From Clostridiales bacterium UBA6114 (GTDB lineage: Bacteria; Bacillota; Clostridia; Oscillospirales; Butyricicoccaceae), in NCBI GenBank assembly GCA_002423435.1, contig DIWE01000032.1:1-64000 (forward strand): a stretch of DNA of 64,000 nucleotides, in the 5' to 3' direction. The notes beneath the pieces were generated by a model, which saw only the letters and a list, made by a program, of their open reading frames with translations, was not told the origin of the DNA and did no database searches. Position 1 is the stretch's first letter. Each line of letters starts with the position of its first letter. Made by a program: the position numbers and the translations under genes. Positions 7,703 to 16,836 of the stretch are shown one piece after another.

Positions 7703-10700
7703 TTAATAGAGCTTGAACAGCATCGACGCGATCTCCGAACGTTTGATGTTGTTGGTCGGGCGGATCGATCCGTCGGGGTAGCCCGCGATGATCCCGAGAG
7801 AAGCCAGGTTTTCAATATAGGGCTTCGCCCAGGAGGCGATTTGGGATGCGTCCGCGAAGGAGGTGTCGATTTGTGCGCAGCCCTGCGGCAGGGTGCGGCC
7901 CAGAATTGTCATCGCCTCCATTCTCGTGATGTTTGCGGAGGGAGTGAAGGCTATCTTTCCGTTTGACGTTTTGCCGAGCATGAGGCCTTCCTTGTAGACC
8001 GCCTTGACATAGGGGAGCGCCCAGCCGGGGATCTGGTCAAGGTCACTGAAGGGCAGCGCGGTATCTACGTAGGCATTGACGTCATAGCCCATATACTTTG
8101 CAATCATAACGGCCATTTCAAGACGGGTCGTGTTTCGCTCCGGCGAGTAATAATAGCTGTCGCCTTTGAGTTCCCCAGTGATAATCTTCTTAACCGATAA
8201 AAAGTCCACATAGGGGGACGACCAATGCCCTTTCATGTCGGCAAACGAGGTTTCCGGTATTTCTCCGATTGTAAACGCAATAGAAGTAATTGAGTAATTG
8301 CCGGAAATGTCCGTTGCTTTCAGAGTCGCGCGGTGCATGCCCGCCTCAAGATCGGGCAGATCGGCGGTCAGTGCGCCGGTGACCTGATCAAAGTTAAATT
8401 CAATCGGTTCGCCGTCGAGCTCGAGGCTTAACGAAAGGCTCTTCAAGGACAGCCCGCCGGTATCGGATACGGTCGCGGCAATCGTTGAGGTGTTGTCGCC
8501 CGAGCCGGGGAAAGAGGTGATTTCGACGACAGGCGCCGCGATATCCGAAAACGCCGTGTCGAAGCTCGCAATCATGTGGTCGAGATAGATTGCGCCGGAA
8601 GGCTTTGCGCCGCCTGCCGCGGTCAGGATGATGCCGGACAGCTTTTCAGAGCCGGACGGCAGGGGGAAGGACAGCTGGCGGTAGCCTGTAAAGTCGAGCA
8701 CATAGCTTGTCGAGGACGGGAGGATATTCCCTTTTGAATCCGTGGTTTGCAGCGACAGAGTGTTTCCGGACCCATCGCCGTAGACCCAGAGATTGAGGTA
8801 ATTCGGCTTTCCGTTTAAGGTGACGGCGCCGCTTGAGGGGACGATGCGGATGCTGCTCAAGGGTTCCGTTGCCGCGGCAAAGTTGTAGTTTATGGACAAA
8901 GCCCCGGTCCCGTACTTCACAAGGGCGTAGTCGGTTGTGGTTGAAACCGAGCCGCAGCCCACCGCAATCGCGCTGTCAAGGGCCCAGCTGCCGGCCGTAT
9001 CAAAGTTACCGACAAGCTCGGGGGCGACGCCCACCGTGACGGGGATCTCTTCATAATATCCGTTTTTATAGGATACCCTTATGACGCCGGACGAGCCGAT
9101 TGTGGCGCTGGCCGTAAATTTACCCGTCTCATCGATCGTTCCGATTCCACCCGTCACGGAAAAGGCAAACAGGCTGTCGTCGCTTATCAGCTTGCGCCGG
9201 CTGTAATACGCCGTGACGTCAAGGTCGACCGACTCCTCCGGTTTCAGCGACAGCGAGGAAAGGTTGTCCGAGCGGCCGGAAAGATGGATCGCAAGGTCGT
9301 CGATATTTTCCAGCACCTGGACTTTAGCGGTGCCCGCTTCGATGGATGTGGCATATGCCGAAATCTGTCCGCTTGCGGCGGTTTCCGCGGCGAAAAAACG
9401 TCCGTCTTCGACATGACCGGCGTTATCCGAGACGCTGTAACCGATGCCGTCCGGAAGGGCGGCCGGGTAGTATTCCGAATCCACCGCTTTTATATCGATC
9501 GGCACGGACGCGCCGGCAAGCATTGCGATATCATAGGGGTAAATGTAAAGCCGTGCGGGGGTATTCGTCGGCGCCGCCGTGTTGACAAGCATAATAAAGT
9601 TCGCGCATTTGCGCAGGGACCCGTCCGACGGCGAATTAGCGACCGACAGGGAAGAATCGCCCGGATAGACGACCCCGGTCGTCGTGGACCCGCCGCCGTC
9701 GAGGTTGATCGCCCAGACACATCCGAGGTCCGCCATGTGGCGGGCCAGCTGCGGCAGGGAGAGCCCACCCGAATAGCCCGTCTGGCGCCCGTCGACCGCA
9801 AAGAACAAAACCGTGCCGTCCTCCTTGATGCCGACCGCCGTATGCGGATTTAAATCGGTTTTTAAATTGCTGGAAACGGTTCCGTTCTGCACCAGTATGT
9901 CGCCCCCGCCGATGCCGTAGACAATATCCCTCCAGCGCGCGTCTTCCGTCGGGTTGACGCTCAGCTTTACTTCTTCTCCGGGCTTAAGGGCTTTGAGCTC
10001 GGCGACGCGCTCGGCGGGTCCCTTGGCATCCACCGTCAGCACCATTTGTCCGGGAGAAATCGCGGTGGAGGCGGAGGCTTCCGAAACGCTGACAACGGTA
10101 AGCATCATGGTATCCCCGATTTTTACCGGCTTGTCCTCCGTTTTCTGCAAAACGACGTTGACCCCTTTTGTTGAGATATGGGTCTGGGAGGAAAAATCTT
10201 CGGTCAGAAGATAGACGCCGGCGCTTGTACGCTCTTTATTGATGTACATGACCGGGATGGAAACGCCCGTCGCGGTTGACGCGACGCTCATCGAAAGGCG
10301 GGGTGGTCCGATGAAGGCGGAGCCGTCCGGCAAAAATCCGATTGCGTTTTGCCATGCGTCGGAGGATCGAAGAACACCCTCCGTAACGACAAGGCCGATC
10401 GGAACGCCGGATGAAAGTACGAAAAAGTCGCCGTTGATCCCGCCGACGGCTGTTTTCCCGGTACTTTTTATGTATGAGGTGACTTCTTTTATGTCCGAAC
10501 GCCCGTAGAGCTTTGAACCGTAGGCGACAACCGGAGATACGGTGCCGCCCGGCCGGTACGCAAGGACAAAGGCGTTTTCAATTCCATATGTCTCGTGGTA
10601 GGCGGTGTAGGTTTCGAAGTCGGAATTGCCCGAAAGGGCGAGCGAGGTGCCGTAAAGCGGGTTTCCCAGGGTCGCGTAGGCGGAAAGGGAAGTGGAAAGA

Positions 10701-10759
10701 ACAAAGATTGCTGTTAAAAAAGCGGCCGTGAAACGTCTGGTTTTGATGAGCGAATGCAT
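7703..10759 (-). CDS. Secreted SLH-anchored protein with phosphodiester glycosidase (NAGPA) domain
   Basis: A 1018-residue surface protein. A signal peptide (residues 1-29, ending LSAYA) follows AGGAGGG before the ATG at 10759. Residues ~95-395 match the NAGPA/DUF2233 fold: GGINGDFFVLSSGVPIG, a GIGGGDILVQNG segment, AVDGRQTGYSGG and INLDGGGSTTTGV with the Asp-Gly-Gly-Gly core. These domains hydrolyse sugar-1-phosphodiesters such as N-acetylglucosamine-1-phosphodiesters. Next come Ig-like and bacterial-Ig segments (~400-590), a galactose-binding-like beta-sandwich (~595-755) and another Ig-like domain (~760-840). Three SLH repeats (~845-1018) begin FADMKGHW and should bind secondary cell-wall polymer. 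A role in trimming wall glycopolymers or exopolysaccharide is an inference. Confidence 0.88.
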   Translation of the reverse strand: MHSLIKTRRFTAAFLTAIFVLSTSLSAYATLGNPLYGTSLALSGNSDFETYTAYHETYGIENAFVLAYRPGGTVSPVVAYGSKLYGRSDIKEVTSYIKSTGKTAVGGINGDFFVLSSGVPIGLVVTEGVLRSSDAWQNAIGFLPDGSAFIGPPRLSMSVASTATGVSIPVMYINKERTSAGVYLLTEDFSSQTHISTKGVNVVLQKTEDKPVKIGDTMMLTVVSVSEASASTAISPGQMVLTVDAKGPAERVAELKALKPGEEVKLSVNPTEDARWRDIVYGIGGGDILVQNGTVSSNLKTDLNPHTAVGIKEDGTVLFFAVDGRQTGYSGGLSLPQLARHMADLGCVWAINLDGGGSTTTGVVYPGDSSLSVANSPSDGSLRKCANFIMLVNTAAPTNTPARLYIYPYDIAMLAGASVPIDIKAVDSEYYPAALPDGIGYSVSDNAGHVEDGRFFAAETAASGQISAYATSIEAGTAKVQVLENIDDLAIHLSGRSDNLSSLSLKPEESVDLDVTAYYSRRKLISDDSLFAFSVTGGIGTIDETGKFTASATIGSSGVIRVSYKNGYYEEIPVTVGVAPELVGNFDTAGSWALDSAIAVGCGSVSTTTDYALVKYGTGALSINYNFAAATEPLSSIRIVPSSGAVTLNGKPNYLNLWVYGDGSGNTLSLQTTDSKGNILPSSTSYVLDFTGYRQLSFPLPSGSEKLSGIILTAAGGAKPSGAIYLDHMIASFDTAFSDIAAPVVEITSFPGSGDNTSTIAATVSDTGGLSLKSLSLSLELDGEPIEFNFDQVTGALTADLPDLEAGMHRATLKATDISGNYSITSIAFTIGEIPETSFADMKGHWSSPYVDFLSVKKIITGELKGDSYYYSPERNTTRLEMAVMIAKYMGYDVNAYVDTALPFSDLDQIPGWALPYVKAVYKEGLMLGKTSNGKIAFTPSANITRMEAMTILGRTLPQGCAQIDTSFADASQIASWAKPYIENLASLGIIAGYPDGSIRPTNNIKRSEIASMLFKLY

Positions 10760-10828
10760 ATTTCCCTCCTAGAGATGTAAATAGATAAAACCGGGGCAAA
10801 CATAGATACGGAAAAATTATGTAAATTA

Positions 10829-10856
10829 ATTATAACATTCGATTCGCCTCATTCAA
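10829..10856 (-). promoter_or_regulatory. Candidate sigma-A promoter for the NAGPA-SLH gene
   Basis: On the minus strand, TTGAAT (10851-10856) and TATAAT (10829-10834) are separated by 16 bases, about 70 bases before the start codon. A 9-bp inverted repeat, accggaaga with tcttccggt (10864-10896), lies just upstream of the -35 box and could be an operator. Confidence 0.5.
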
Positions 10857-11073
10857 AGCCAAAACCGGAAGATACGCGCTGGGAAACTCTTCCGGTAAAA
10901 TGGAAATATAAAGGGAAACACTATCTAGTTATTGACGGATGGGGAAGCAGGCTTGTTCCGAATATTTTAGGAAAAAAACGCGGTTTTCGGGAAAATATGG
11001 AGTTTTTTATGTAAAGCGGCCGGGCGGCATAAAACAAAGCCGCTATGTATCTTCCGGCCCCGCACCGCCCTAA

Positions 11074-11107
11074 ACAAAAAAAGAGCGAAAGCAATGCGCC
11101 CTCGCTC
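11074..11107 (-). terminator. Rho-independent terminator of dapF-dapL
   Basis: Read on the minus strand, GAGCGA (11102-11107) pairs with TCGCTC (11083-11088) around a GC-rich loop and is followed by seven T. It lies 54 bases after the dapL stop codon. Confidence 0.8.
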
Positions 11108-11160
11108 CCGTTTGCTTATGTTTTTGACGGTGTGTCATGGTAAAATCGGCGCGCTGTCAG

Positions 11161-12372
11161 TCACGCCTTGCCGAAAAGCTTTACAAAGCGGTCCATCGCC
11201 TCAATGGTGTTTTCCCTCGTTGAGAAGGCGGTCAGGCGGAAAAAGCCCTCACCGTTTTTGCCGAAGCCCGCGCCCGGCGTCCCCGCAACGGCGGCGTTTG
11301 CAAGAAGGTAATCGAAGAAATCCCAGGAGGGCATCCCGTTCGGGCAGGAAAGCCAGATATAGGGGGAATTCGTGCCGCCCCAGAAGCGAATGCCGCATTT
11401 CACCATTGCGTCGCCGATGATTCTGGCGTTTTCGAGGTAATAATCGATGGATTTTTTCACCTGGGACTGGCCTTCGTCGGAAAATACGGCGGCCGCCCCG
11501 CGCTGCACGATGTAAGAAACCCCGTTAAACTTTGTCGTCTGGCGCCGGTTCCAAAGCTTGTTGAGCGAGATATCCTCGCCGGCGGACGATTTCCTCGTCA
11601 GGGCTTTCGGGACCACGGTGTAACCGCACCGGGTTCCGGTAAAGCCGGCGGTTTTTGAAAAGCTGCAAAACTCTATCGCGCATTTCTCCGCGCCGGGGAT
11701 TTCATAAATTGAACGGGGGAGCGATTCGTCCCGGATAAAGCATTCGTACGCGGCGTCGAAAAGAAGCACGGCATTATGTTCGAGCGCGTAGGACACCCAA
11801 TGTGAAAGCTGCTCCTTCGAATATACGGCGCCGGTCGGATTGTTTGGAGAGCAGAGATAGACGATGTCGGCGTGCCGCCCGTCCGGAAGCGGCAGGAAGC
11901 CGTTTTGCGCGTTTGCGTCTAAGTATTCGATGTGCCTGTTAAGCATCATGTTCGAATCGACATAGACGGGATAGACGGGATCGGGAATCATGACAATGTT
12001 TTCATTTGAGAAAATATCGGTGATATTCCCGATGTCGCTTTTTGCGCCGTCGCTGATAAAGATTTCGCTGGTGTCAAGGAAGACCCGGCGATGGCTGTAG
12101 TGTTCGGAGACGGCGAGACGCAAAAATTCATAGCCCTGCTCCGGGCCGTAGCCCCGGAAGGTGGAAAGCTGGCCCATCTCGCCGCAGGCGACCTTCATCG
12201 CCTCGACGACCGCAAGTGAAAGCGGAAGCGTCACGTCGCCGATCCCCATCCGGATGACCTTTTTTTCCGGGTGCTGTTCCGCAAATGCCTTGATCCTTGC
12301 AGCGGTCTCGGAAAAAAGATAGCTTTCCTTCAAATCCAGGTAGTTTTCATTCATTTTTGCCATAGTGCTCAT
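11161..12372 (-). CDS. dapL: LL-diaminopimelate aminotransferase
   Basis: A ~400-residue fold-type I aminotransferase that converts tetrahydrodipicolinate plus glutamate directly to LL-diaminopimelate, bypassing the succinylated or acetylated intermediates. The family-specific N-terminus MNENYLDLKESYLFSE and the segment MGIGDVTLPL identify DapL rather than a general aspartate aminotransferase. Other signs are VYLCSPNNPTGA, the LLFDAAYECFI region, and the PLP lysine in SFSKTAGFTGTRCGY. Three nearby ATGs (12372, 12363, 12354) are possible starts and none has a strong Shine-Dalgarno; GGATGAG favours 12363. It is the second gene after dapF, 66 bases apart, so the pair makes meso-diaminopimelate for peptidoglycan and lysine. 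Confidence 0.93.
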   Translation of the reverse strand: MSTMAKMNENYLDLKESYLFSETAARIKAFAEQHPEKKVIRMGIGDVTLPLSLAVVEAMKVACGEMGQLSTFRGYGPEQGYEFLRLAVSEHYSHRRVFLDTSEIFISDGAKSDIGNITDIFSNENIVMIPDPVYPVYVDSNMMLNRHIEYLDANAQNGFLPLPDGRHADIVYLCSPNNPTGAVYSKEQLSHWVSYALEHNAVLLFDAAYECFIRDESLPRSIYEIPGAEKCAIEFCSFSKTAGFTGTRCGYTVVPKALTRKSSAGEDISLNKLWNRRQTTKFNGVSYIVQRGAAAVFSDEGQSQVKKSIDYYLENARIIGDAMVKCGIRFWGGTNSPYIWLSCPNGMPSWDFFDYLLANAAVAGTPGAGFGKNGEGFFRLTAFSTRENTIEAMDRFVKLFGKA

Positions 12373-12438
12373 CCAATCTGCCGAACTTCCCGGCTTAAGT
12401 TTATGATTCGTATCTATAAAATAACGTGTCCGGAGAGA

Positions 12439-13284
12439 TCAAAAGCAATCAATAACGCCGTCAAAGACCTTTGTCGCGGGACCCTTCATCAGCACGGTGT
12501 CGTCCGGCATCCAGGTGATTTTAAGCTCTCCGCCCAGGAGAGTCACGGTGATTTCGCGATTTTTTTCGCACCTGTGATTTAATACCGAGGCGACCACAGA
12601 GGCGCAGGCGCCCGTCCCGCAGGCGAGCGTCTCTCCCGATCCGCGCTCGAAGACGCGCATTTTGATATGATCGTCGCCCAGCACCTCGACAAACTCGGTA
12701 TTGACCCGTTCGGGGAAAAGCGGATGGTGCTCGAATTTCGGCCCGATGGTCTGAAGGTCGAGCGAATCGATCCCGCTCATGAATATGACCGCGTGCGGAT
12801 TGCCCATCGAGACGGCGGTCACAAGATATTCCCTGCCGCCGACCGCAACCGGCTGATTGATAAAGGATTCCCTGTCGGACAAAACGGGGATCAAAGGCGG
12901 CGAAAGCTCGGGCTTTCCCATCGAAACCTCGACGGACTCGACACTGCCGTCCGCGACGCCGAGCTTTAAGCGTTTGTTGCCGCTCAGCGTCTCGATCGCA
13001 AGTTCGGTTTTATCCGTGATCCCGTTGTCAAAGAGGTATTTGCCGACACATCGGATCGCGTTGCCGCACATTTTACCCTCGGAGCCGTCGGCGTTGAACA
13101 TCCTCATGCGGTAATCGGCTACATTCGACGGCAGAATCAAAACGATGCCGTCGCCGCCCACGCCGAAATGCCGGTCGCTTAAGGCTACCGAGAGCTCGCC
13201 CGGATTTTCGGGCTCCCTATGAAGGCAGTTAAAATATATATAATCGTTGCCGAGGCCGTGCATTTTGGTAAAGGACAGTTTCAT
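12439..13284 (-). CDS. dapF: Diaminopimelate epimerase
   Basis: A 281-residue PLP-independent epimerase converting LL- to meso-diaminopimelate. The ATG at 13284 has AAGGAG 7 bases upstream and gives the standard N-terminus MKLSFTKMHGLGNDYIYF; an earlier in-frame ATG at 13308 lacks a site. The two active-site cysteines lie in MCGNAIRCVGKYL and in ETLACGTGACASVVA, and the substrate loop GVGGDGIVLI is present. It is first in the leftward dapF-dapL operon, with a promoter at 13316-13344. All residues expected for activity are there. Confidence 0.95.
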   Translation of the reverse strand: MKLSFTKMHGLGNDYIYFNCLHREPENPGELSVALSDRHFGVGGDGIVLILPSNVADYRMRMFNADGSEGKMCGNAIRCVGKYLFDNGITDKTELAIETLSGNKRLKLGVADGSVESVEVSMGKPELSPPLIPVLSDRESFINQPVAVGGREYLVTAVSMGNPHAVIFMSGIDSLDLQTIGPKFEHHPLFPERVNTEFVEVLGDDHIKMRVFERGSGETLACGTGACASVVASVLNHRCEKNREITVTLLGGELKITWMPDDTVLMKGPATKVFDGVIDCF

Positions 13285-13315
13285 GGCAAATCTCCTTATA
13301 TGCTGCAATACTATT

Positions 13316-13344
13316 ATTTTAATAGCTGCTCAGGCTTGTGTAAA
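13316..13344 (-). promoter_or_regulatory. Candidate sigma-A promoter of dapF-dapL
   Basis: Minus strand TTTACA (13339-13344) and TAAAAT (13316-13321) with a 17-base spacer, about 30 bases before the dapF start. Confidence 0.5.
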
Positions 13345-13471
13345 GTCATTTGAATTATTTTTTCAGTCGGATCATTTTCCATTTGCCAGCCTATCTCCAA
13401 CGTGGTAATATAACGGCAAATGGATTGGATAAAAACGGAATTATCGTTTTTAAAACGGGGGGTCAAATGTT

Positions 13472-14503
13472 ATGGTTCAAAAAGCGGAAGACGAAGGGAT
13501 TTTAAGGAAGATTTACAAGCGCTATCTGATCGATGCGATGGGCGCGATGGCGCTTGGACTGTTTTCCTCGCTGATTATCGGACTGATTCTGTCCCAGCTT
13601 TCAAAAATTCCCGGTCTTTCTTTTTTATCATCCGTTACCGAAGCGCTTAAGGCGTCGTCGCCTGTCGTCGGGTCGGCGATCGCGGTCGCAATTGCATGGG
13701 GTTTAAGGGCAAACGCCCTTGTCATTTTTTCATGCGCCGGCTGCGGTGCGGCGGGGTATGCCGCAGGCGGGCCGGTGGGGGCATTTATTTCGGCCGTGGT
13801 CGGCGCGGAGCTCGGGCAGCTGGTCTCGAAAAGAACGCCGCTCGATATCGTCGTCACCCCGCTTGTCACGATCGTGGCGGGGGGAGTGGCCGGCAACTTC
13901 GCCGGCCCGTATGTCCAAAGCTTTATGACATGGATCGGCTCCACCGTCAATATGGCGACCGAGCTTTCCCCGATCCCGATGGGCATCCTTGTGTCGGTCA
14001 TTGTCGGCATGGTGCTGACGCTGCCGATCAGCTCCGCGGCCCTTTGCATCATGCTTGATTTAAGCGGCCTTGCCGCGGGCGCCGCAACGGTCGGCTGCTG
14101 CGCGCAGATGATCGGCTTTGCAGTCTCAAGCTTTAAGGACAACGGGTTATCGGGGCTTTTGTCGCAGGGGCTCGGCACGTCGATGCTCCAGGTCCCGAAC
14201 ATCATGCGGCGGCCGCAGATATGGATCGCGCCGACGCTCGCGGCGGCTGTTCTGGGGCCGTTTTCGACCACCGTGTTCCATATGACGAATGTCGCCGCCG
14301 GAGCGGGTATGGGGACAAGCGGTCTTGTCGGCCAGCTGACGACTTACGCCGCAATGGTAAAGGACAGCGCGCCGGGCGCCGTGCTCTTCAAGATCGTTTT
14401 GCTCCATTTTGCTGCCCCGGCGGTTCTGACGCTTCTGTTTGACCGGGCGATGCGCAAAGCGGGCCTGGTCCGCGCCGGCGATATGAAAATCAATCAGATG
14501 TGA
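13472..14503 (+). CDS. PTS IIC-like membrane protein (PTS_EIIC_2 type)
   Basis: A 343-residue, very hydrophobic protein with about eight membrane segments and many Gly/Ala-rich helices, resembling the PTS_EIIC_2 family of predicted sugar permeases. After a short charged N-terminus come segments such as AMALGLFSSLIIGLILSQL and the conserved-looking VTPLVTIVAGGVAG and LPISSAALCIMLDLSGLAAG. GGGGGGT precedes the ATG at 13472. No IIA, IIB or sugar-metabolic gene is adjacent, so either it uses components encoded elsewhere or it is not a sugar PTS permease at all. It stands alone between dapF (divergent) and a convergent GNAT gene. Confidence 0.75.
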   Translation: MVQKAEDEGILRKIYKRYLIDAMGAMALGLFSSLIIGLILSQLSKIPGLSFLSSVTEALKASSPVVGSAIAVAIAWGLRANALVIFSCAGCGAAGYAAGGPVGAFISAVVGAELGQLVSKRTPLDIVVTPLVTIVAGGVAGNFAGPYVQSFMTWIGSTVNMATELSPIPMGILVSVIVGMVLTLPISSAALCIMLDLSGLAAGAATVGCCAQMIGFAVSSFKDNGLSGLLSQGLGTSMLQVPNIMRRPQIWIAPTLAAAVLGPFSTTVFHMTNVAAGAGMGTSGLVGQLTTYAAMVKDSAPGAVLFKIVLLHFAAPAVLTLLFDRAMRKAGLVRAGDMKINQM

Positions 14504-14552
14504 CGTACAGAAAAAGCGGCGGGCACAGCCTCTTAAGCATAAGGCAGGTTTT

Positions 14553-15008
14553 TTATAACTCCCGATACATGACCTTATGCGGTCCGACGCCCTCGATCAT
14601 AAACACCTCATCGAGCGCCTCGAGGCCGAGCTTCTCATAATATCCCGCGGCCGAAACCCTTGCATTGCACCACCATAAGTCGGCGCCGCGCTCCTTTATA
14701 ATCCGCTCAGCCTCCCGGATCAGTATCGACCCCGCCCGGTTACCCTGGAATTCCTTCAGGGTCGCCATTCCCCGGAGCTGGTATTGCCGGAGCCCGCGGA
14801 GCTTTTCATTGGAGCGCTGAAAAAAGGAGCCGATACAGATCAGGCGACCACTCTGGAAGCCTCCCAAATGGAACGAGGTCGCAAGCTCGTCGCCCGGGAA
14901 AACGCACGGGGGAAACGGCTGCCCATTTCTGAGGACGAGGCGCCTGATGGGGAGGACGTCCTCCTTCCCGATGATTTTTACGGTGTAATCGCTTAACAAT
15001 GTCATCAT
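14553..15008 (-). CDS. GNAT family N-acetyltransferase
   Basis: A 151-residue single GNAT domain that would transfer an acetyl group from acetyl-CoA to an amine. The acetyl-CoA binding motif A is seen as LRGMATLKEFQGNRAGSILI, where QGNRAG stands for the usual Q/RxxGxG/A loop, followed by the helix AERIIKERGADLWWCNAR and a C-terminal GYYEKLGLEALDEVF strand-turn typical of the family. It starts 13 bases after the HAD gene and is cotranscribed with it. The acceptor substrate is not predictable. Confidence 0.85.
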   Translation of the reverse strand: MMTLLSDYTVKIIGKEDVLPIRRLVLRNGQPFPPCVFPGDELATSFHLGGFQSGRLICIGSFFQRSNEKLRGLRQYQLRGMATLKEFQGNRAGSILIREAERIIKERGADLWWCNARVSAAGYYEKLGLEALDEVFMIEGVGPHKVMYREL

Positions 15009-15021
15009 CTCCGGATGAAGG

Positions 15022-15687
15022 TCAAATTAAAGAAAGGATCTTCTGGAGCGTTTCCCGGTCGTAACGCGAAAAGACGAAGTCGGCGCGGGAATAGTCCGTG
15101 TGAAAGGTATCGGTTCCGGAAAAAGCGTAGCAGCGCATCGAAGCTGCTTTTGCCGAAAGAATTCCGTTTAAGGAATCCTCGATCGCGAGGCATTCATCGG
15201 GTGAAACGCCGAGACGGGACGCAGCAAGCCGATAGATGTCCGGCGCGGGCTTCCCCTTTGCGACCTCGCCGCCCGTCGCAAGCGCGTCAAGATAAGGAAA
15301 AAGCCCGAAATGCCCGATGATGGAACGCGCAATATCGCTATATGTGGAGGTTGCGACGGCAATTTTCAGTCCGGCGCGCCGAAATTCCCGAATCCAGAAT
15401 AAAACGCCGTCGATCAGGGGAAACTCAGGCGGAAGGTTTTGAAAGCTTTCGCAATAGACCTGATGGAGGCTTTCTTCAATTTCGGCGGCCGTTTTGTTTA
15501 GAGACGGGTGGAACCTCTTGATCCTTTCGGATGCGTCTTTCACATTGATTCCGGCGAACTCAGCCCGTTCGGCTTCGTCGGCTTTGATTCCGAGGGACTC
15601 AAAAAATTGCTCGAACAGGCCGGAATAGATCGGCTCGCTGTCTATCAGGACTCCGTCCATATCAAAGATGATCGCTTTCAGCGGCAT
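15022..15687 (-). CDS. HAD-superfamily phosphatase, beta-phosphoglucomutase-like
   Basis: A ~221-residue HAD subfamily IA enzyme. Motif I is IIFDMDGVLIDSE with the nucleophilic Asp and the acid/base Asp; motif II is VATSTYS; motif III includes KGKPAPDIY with the Lys; motif IV is CLAIEDSLNGILSAKAA. A helical cap lies between residues ~15 and 90. This pattern fits sugar-phosphate phosphatases or phosphoglucomutases. The start at 15687 is preferred since GAGGT sits at the right distance; the ATG at 15693 overlaps it. It leads the HAD-GNAT pair. Confidence 0.88.
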   Translation of the reverse strand: MPLKAIIFDMDGVLIDSEPIYSGLFEQFFESLGIKADEAERAEFAGINVKDASERIKRFHPSLNKTAAEIEESLHQVYCESFQNLPPEFPLIDGVLFWIREFRRAGLKIAVATSTYSDIARSIIGHFGLFPYLDALATGGEVAKGKPAPDIYRLAASRLGVSPDECLAIEDSLNGILSAKAASMRCYAFSGTDTFHTDYSRADFVFSRYDRETLQKILSLI

Positions 15688-15792
15688 AAGCATACCTCAA
15701 CATTCCTGATTATTTATTAATCAAAGTCTTAGCCGGATTATCGTGCTCCGGCTGATCTGCGTCAAGCCCGCAGAATTGAACTGAAATTACAG

Positions 15793-15821
15793 TTGCATAA
15801 ACGTTCCCGGAAGGATATAAT
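15793..15821 (+). promoter_or_regulatory. Sigma-A promoter of the DegV gene
   Basis: TTGCAT (15793-15798), 17-base spacer, TATAAT (15816-15821), 41 bases before the start codon. Confidence 0.65.
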
Positions 15822-15862
15822 CTATTCACAATCAGGCCTTAGCGGCAGGCGGAGGGTATGGG

Positions 15863-16744
15863 ATGAGTCGGGAAGAAAGCTTTGTAATGGTGGCGGACAC
15901 GGTCTGTGAGCTTAATAAAGAAGAATATGACAAGCACAACATGGTGCCCATGTATTTGAGTCTTGTCTTTGAGGGAAAGGGATATAAGGACGATTTCGGC
16001 GCTTCGATCAATGCAAAAGAGATCTATGCCAAGCTTCGCGCGGGGGCTATGGCTTCAACGCAGCAGGTCGACATACAGGCCTATTATAACGAATTTCCAA
16101 AGATCCTTGATTCGGGAAAGGACATCCTCTATATCTGTTTTTCTTCCGCTTTGAGCGGAACGTACAGCACGGCGTGCATTGTCGCAAAGGAGTTTGAGGA
16201 CAAGTATCCCGGCAGAAGGATCTATGTTCTCGACAGCTGCTCCGCCGCCGGCGGACACGGCGTGATGGTGCGCTTTGCGATTGAACTTAGGGACCAGGGG
16301 AAAACCATGCAGGAAATGATCGATATCCTGGAACGCGAAAAGCATACGTTCTGCCACTGGTTCTTTGTCGACGACTTGAACTTTCTGCACCGCGGCGGCA
16401 GGGTGTCAAAGACGGCGGCCGTCATGGGGACGTTTATCGGGATCAAACCGATCCTTTACACGAGCGAGGAGGGAAAGCTGATCCCTTACGACAAGGTTCG
16501 CGGCAGGAATCAGGCGCTTAAGTATCTTCTGGACAAAATGATCGAACTCGGAGTCGACCTCGAAAATCAGGTCGTTTCCATCTCGCACGGCGACTGCATA
16601 AATGAGGCGGAGGCGCTTGCCGCGATGATCCGTGAAAAAGTAAAAGTAAAAGACGTCATGATCCGGATGCTCTCGCCCGTGATCGGCGCCCATTCGGGCC
16701 CGGGAACGATCGCTTTGTTTTTCCGGGGGAGAAACAGGGTGTAA
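15863..16744 (+). CDS. DegV family fatty-acid-binding protein
   Basis: A 293-residue DegV protein of the usual length. In Firmicutes these bind a fatty acid and act as FakB subunits, presenting it to the kinase FakA for phosphorylation. The N-terminal strand carries MVADTVCELNKEE in place of the common TDSxxDL pattern. The family motifs MASTQQV (S/TSQP-like), SSALSGTYSTACIV, YVLDSCSAAGGHG and FLHRGGRVS follow in order, and a C-terminal ISHGDC strand closes the fold. GGAGGGT precedes the ATG at 15863. No FakA homologue is in the window. Monocistronic by its promoter and terminator. Confidence 0.9.
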   Translation: MSREESFVMVADTVCELNKEEYDKHNMVPMYLSLVFEGKGYKDDFGASINAKEIYAKLRAGAMASTQQVDIQAYYNEFPKILDSGKDILYICFSSALSGTYSTACIVAKEFEDKYPGRRIYVLDSCSAAGGHGVMVRFAIELRDQGKTMQEMIDILEREKHTFCHWFFVDDLNFLHRGGRVSKTAAVMGTFIGIKPILYTSEEGKLIPYDKVRGRNQALKYLLDKMIELGVDLENQVVSISHGDCINEAEALAAMIREKVKVKDVMIRMLSPVIGAHSGPGTIALFFRGRNRV

Positions 16745-16775
16745 ATTTTTCAAGAAGTACATTCCGGTTAAAGAA

Positions 16776-16810
16776 GTCCGCGGCATAAAAAGGCTGCGGG
16801 CTTTTCTTTT
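16776..16810 (+). terminator. Terminator after the DegV gene
   Basis: A 9-bp stem with two wobble pairs, gtccgcggc (16776-16784) and gctgcgggc (16793-16801), is followed by TTTTCTTTT. It lies between convergent genes. Confidence 0.65.
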
Positions 16811-16836
16811 GCACATCAAAACCCGCCCTTTTATGC

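Larger units (their letters stand above)
10760..11160. other. 400-bp intergenic region between two leftward genes
   Basis: It contains the promoter and inverted repeat for the NAGPA-SLH gene on its left and the dapL terminator on its right. The middle part (about 10900-11070) is AT-rich then GC-rich, and no gene, RNA or repeat was recognised in it. Confidence 0.6.

Noticed and set aside
10905..10935. Second end of the MITE-like repeat (ggaaacact) near 10914
   Set aside because: Only nine bases match the 56406-56424 end and no partner inverted repeat lies nearby.
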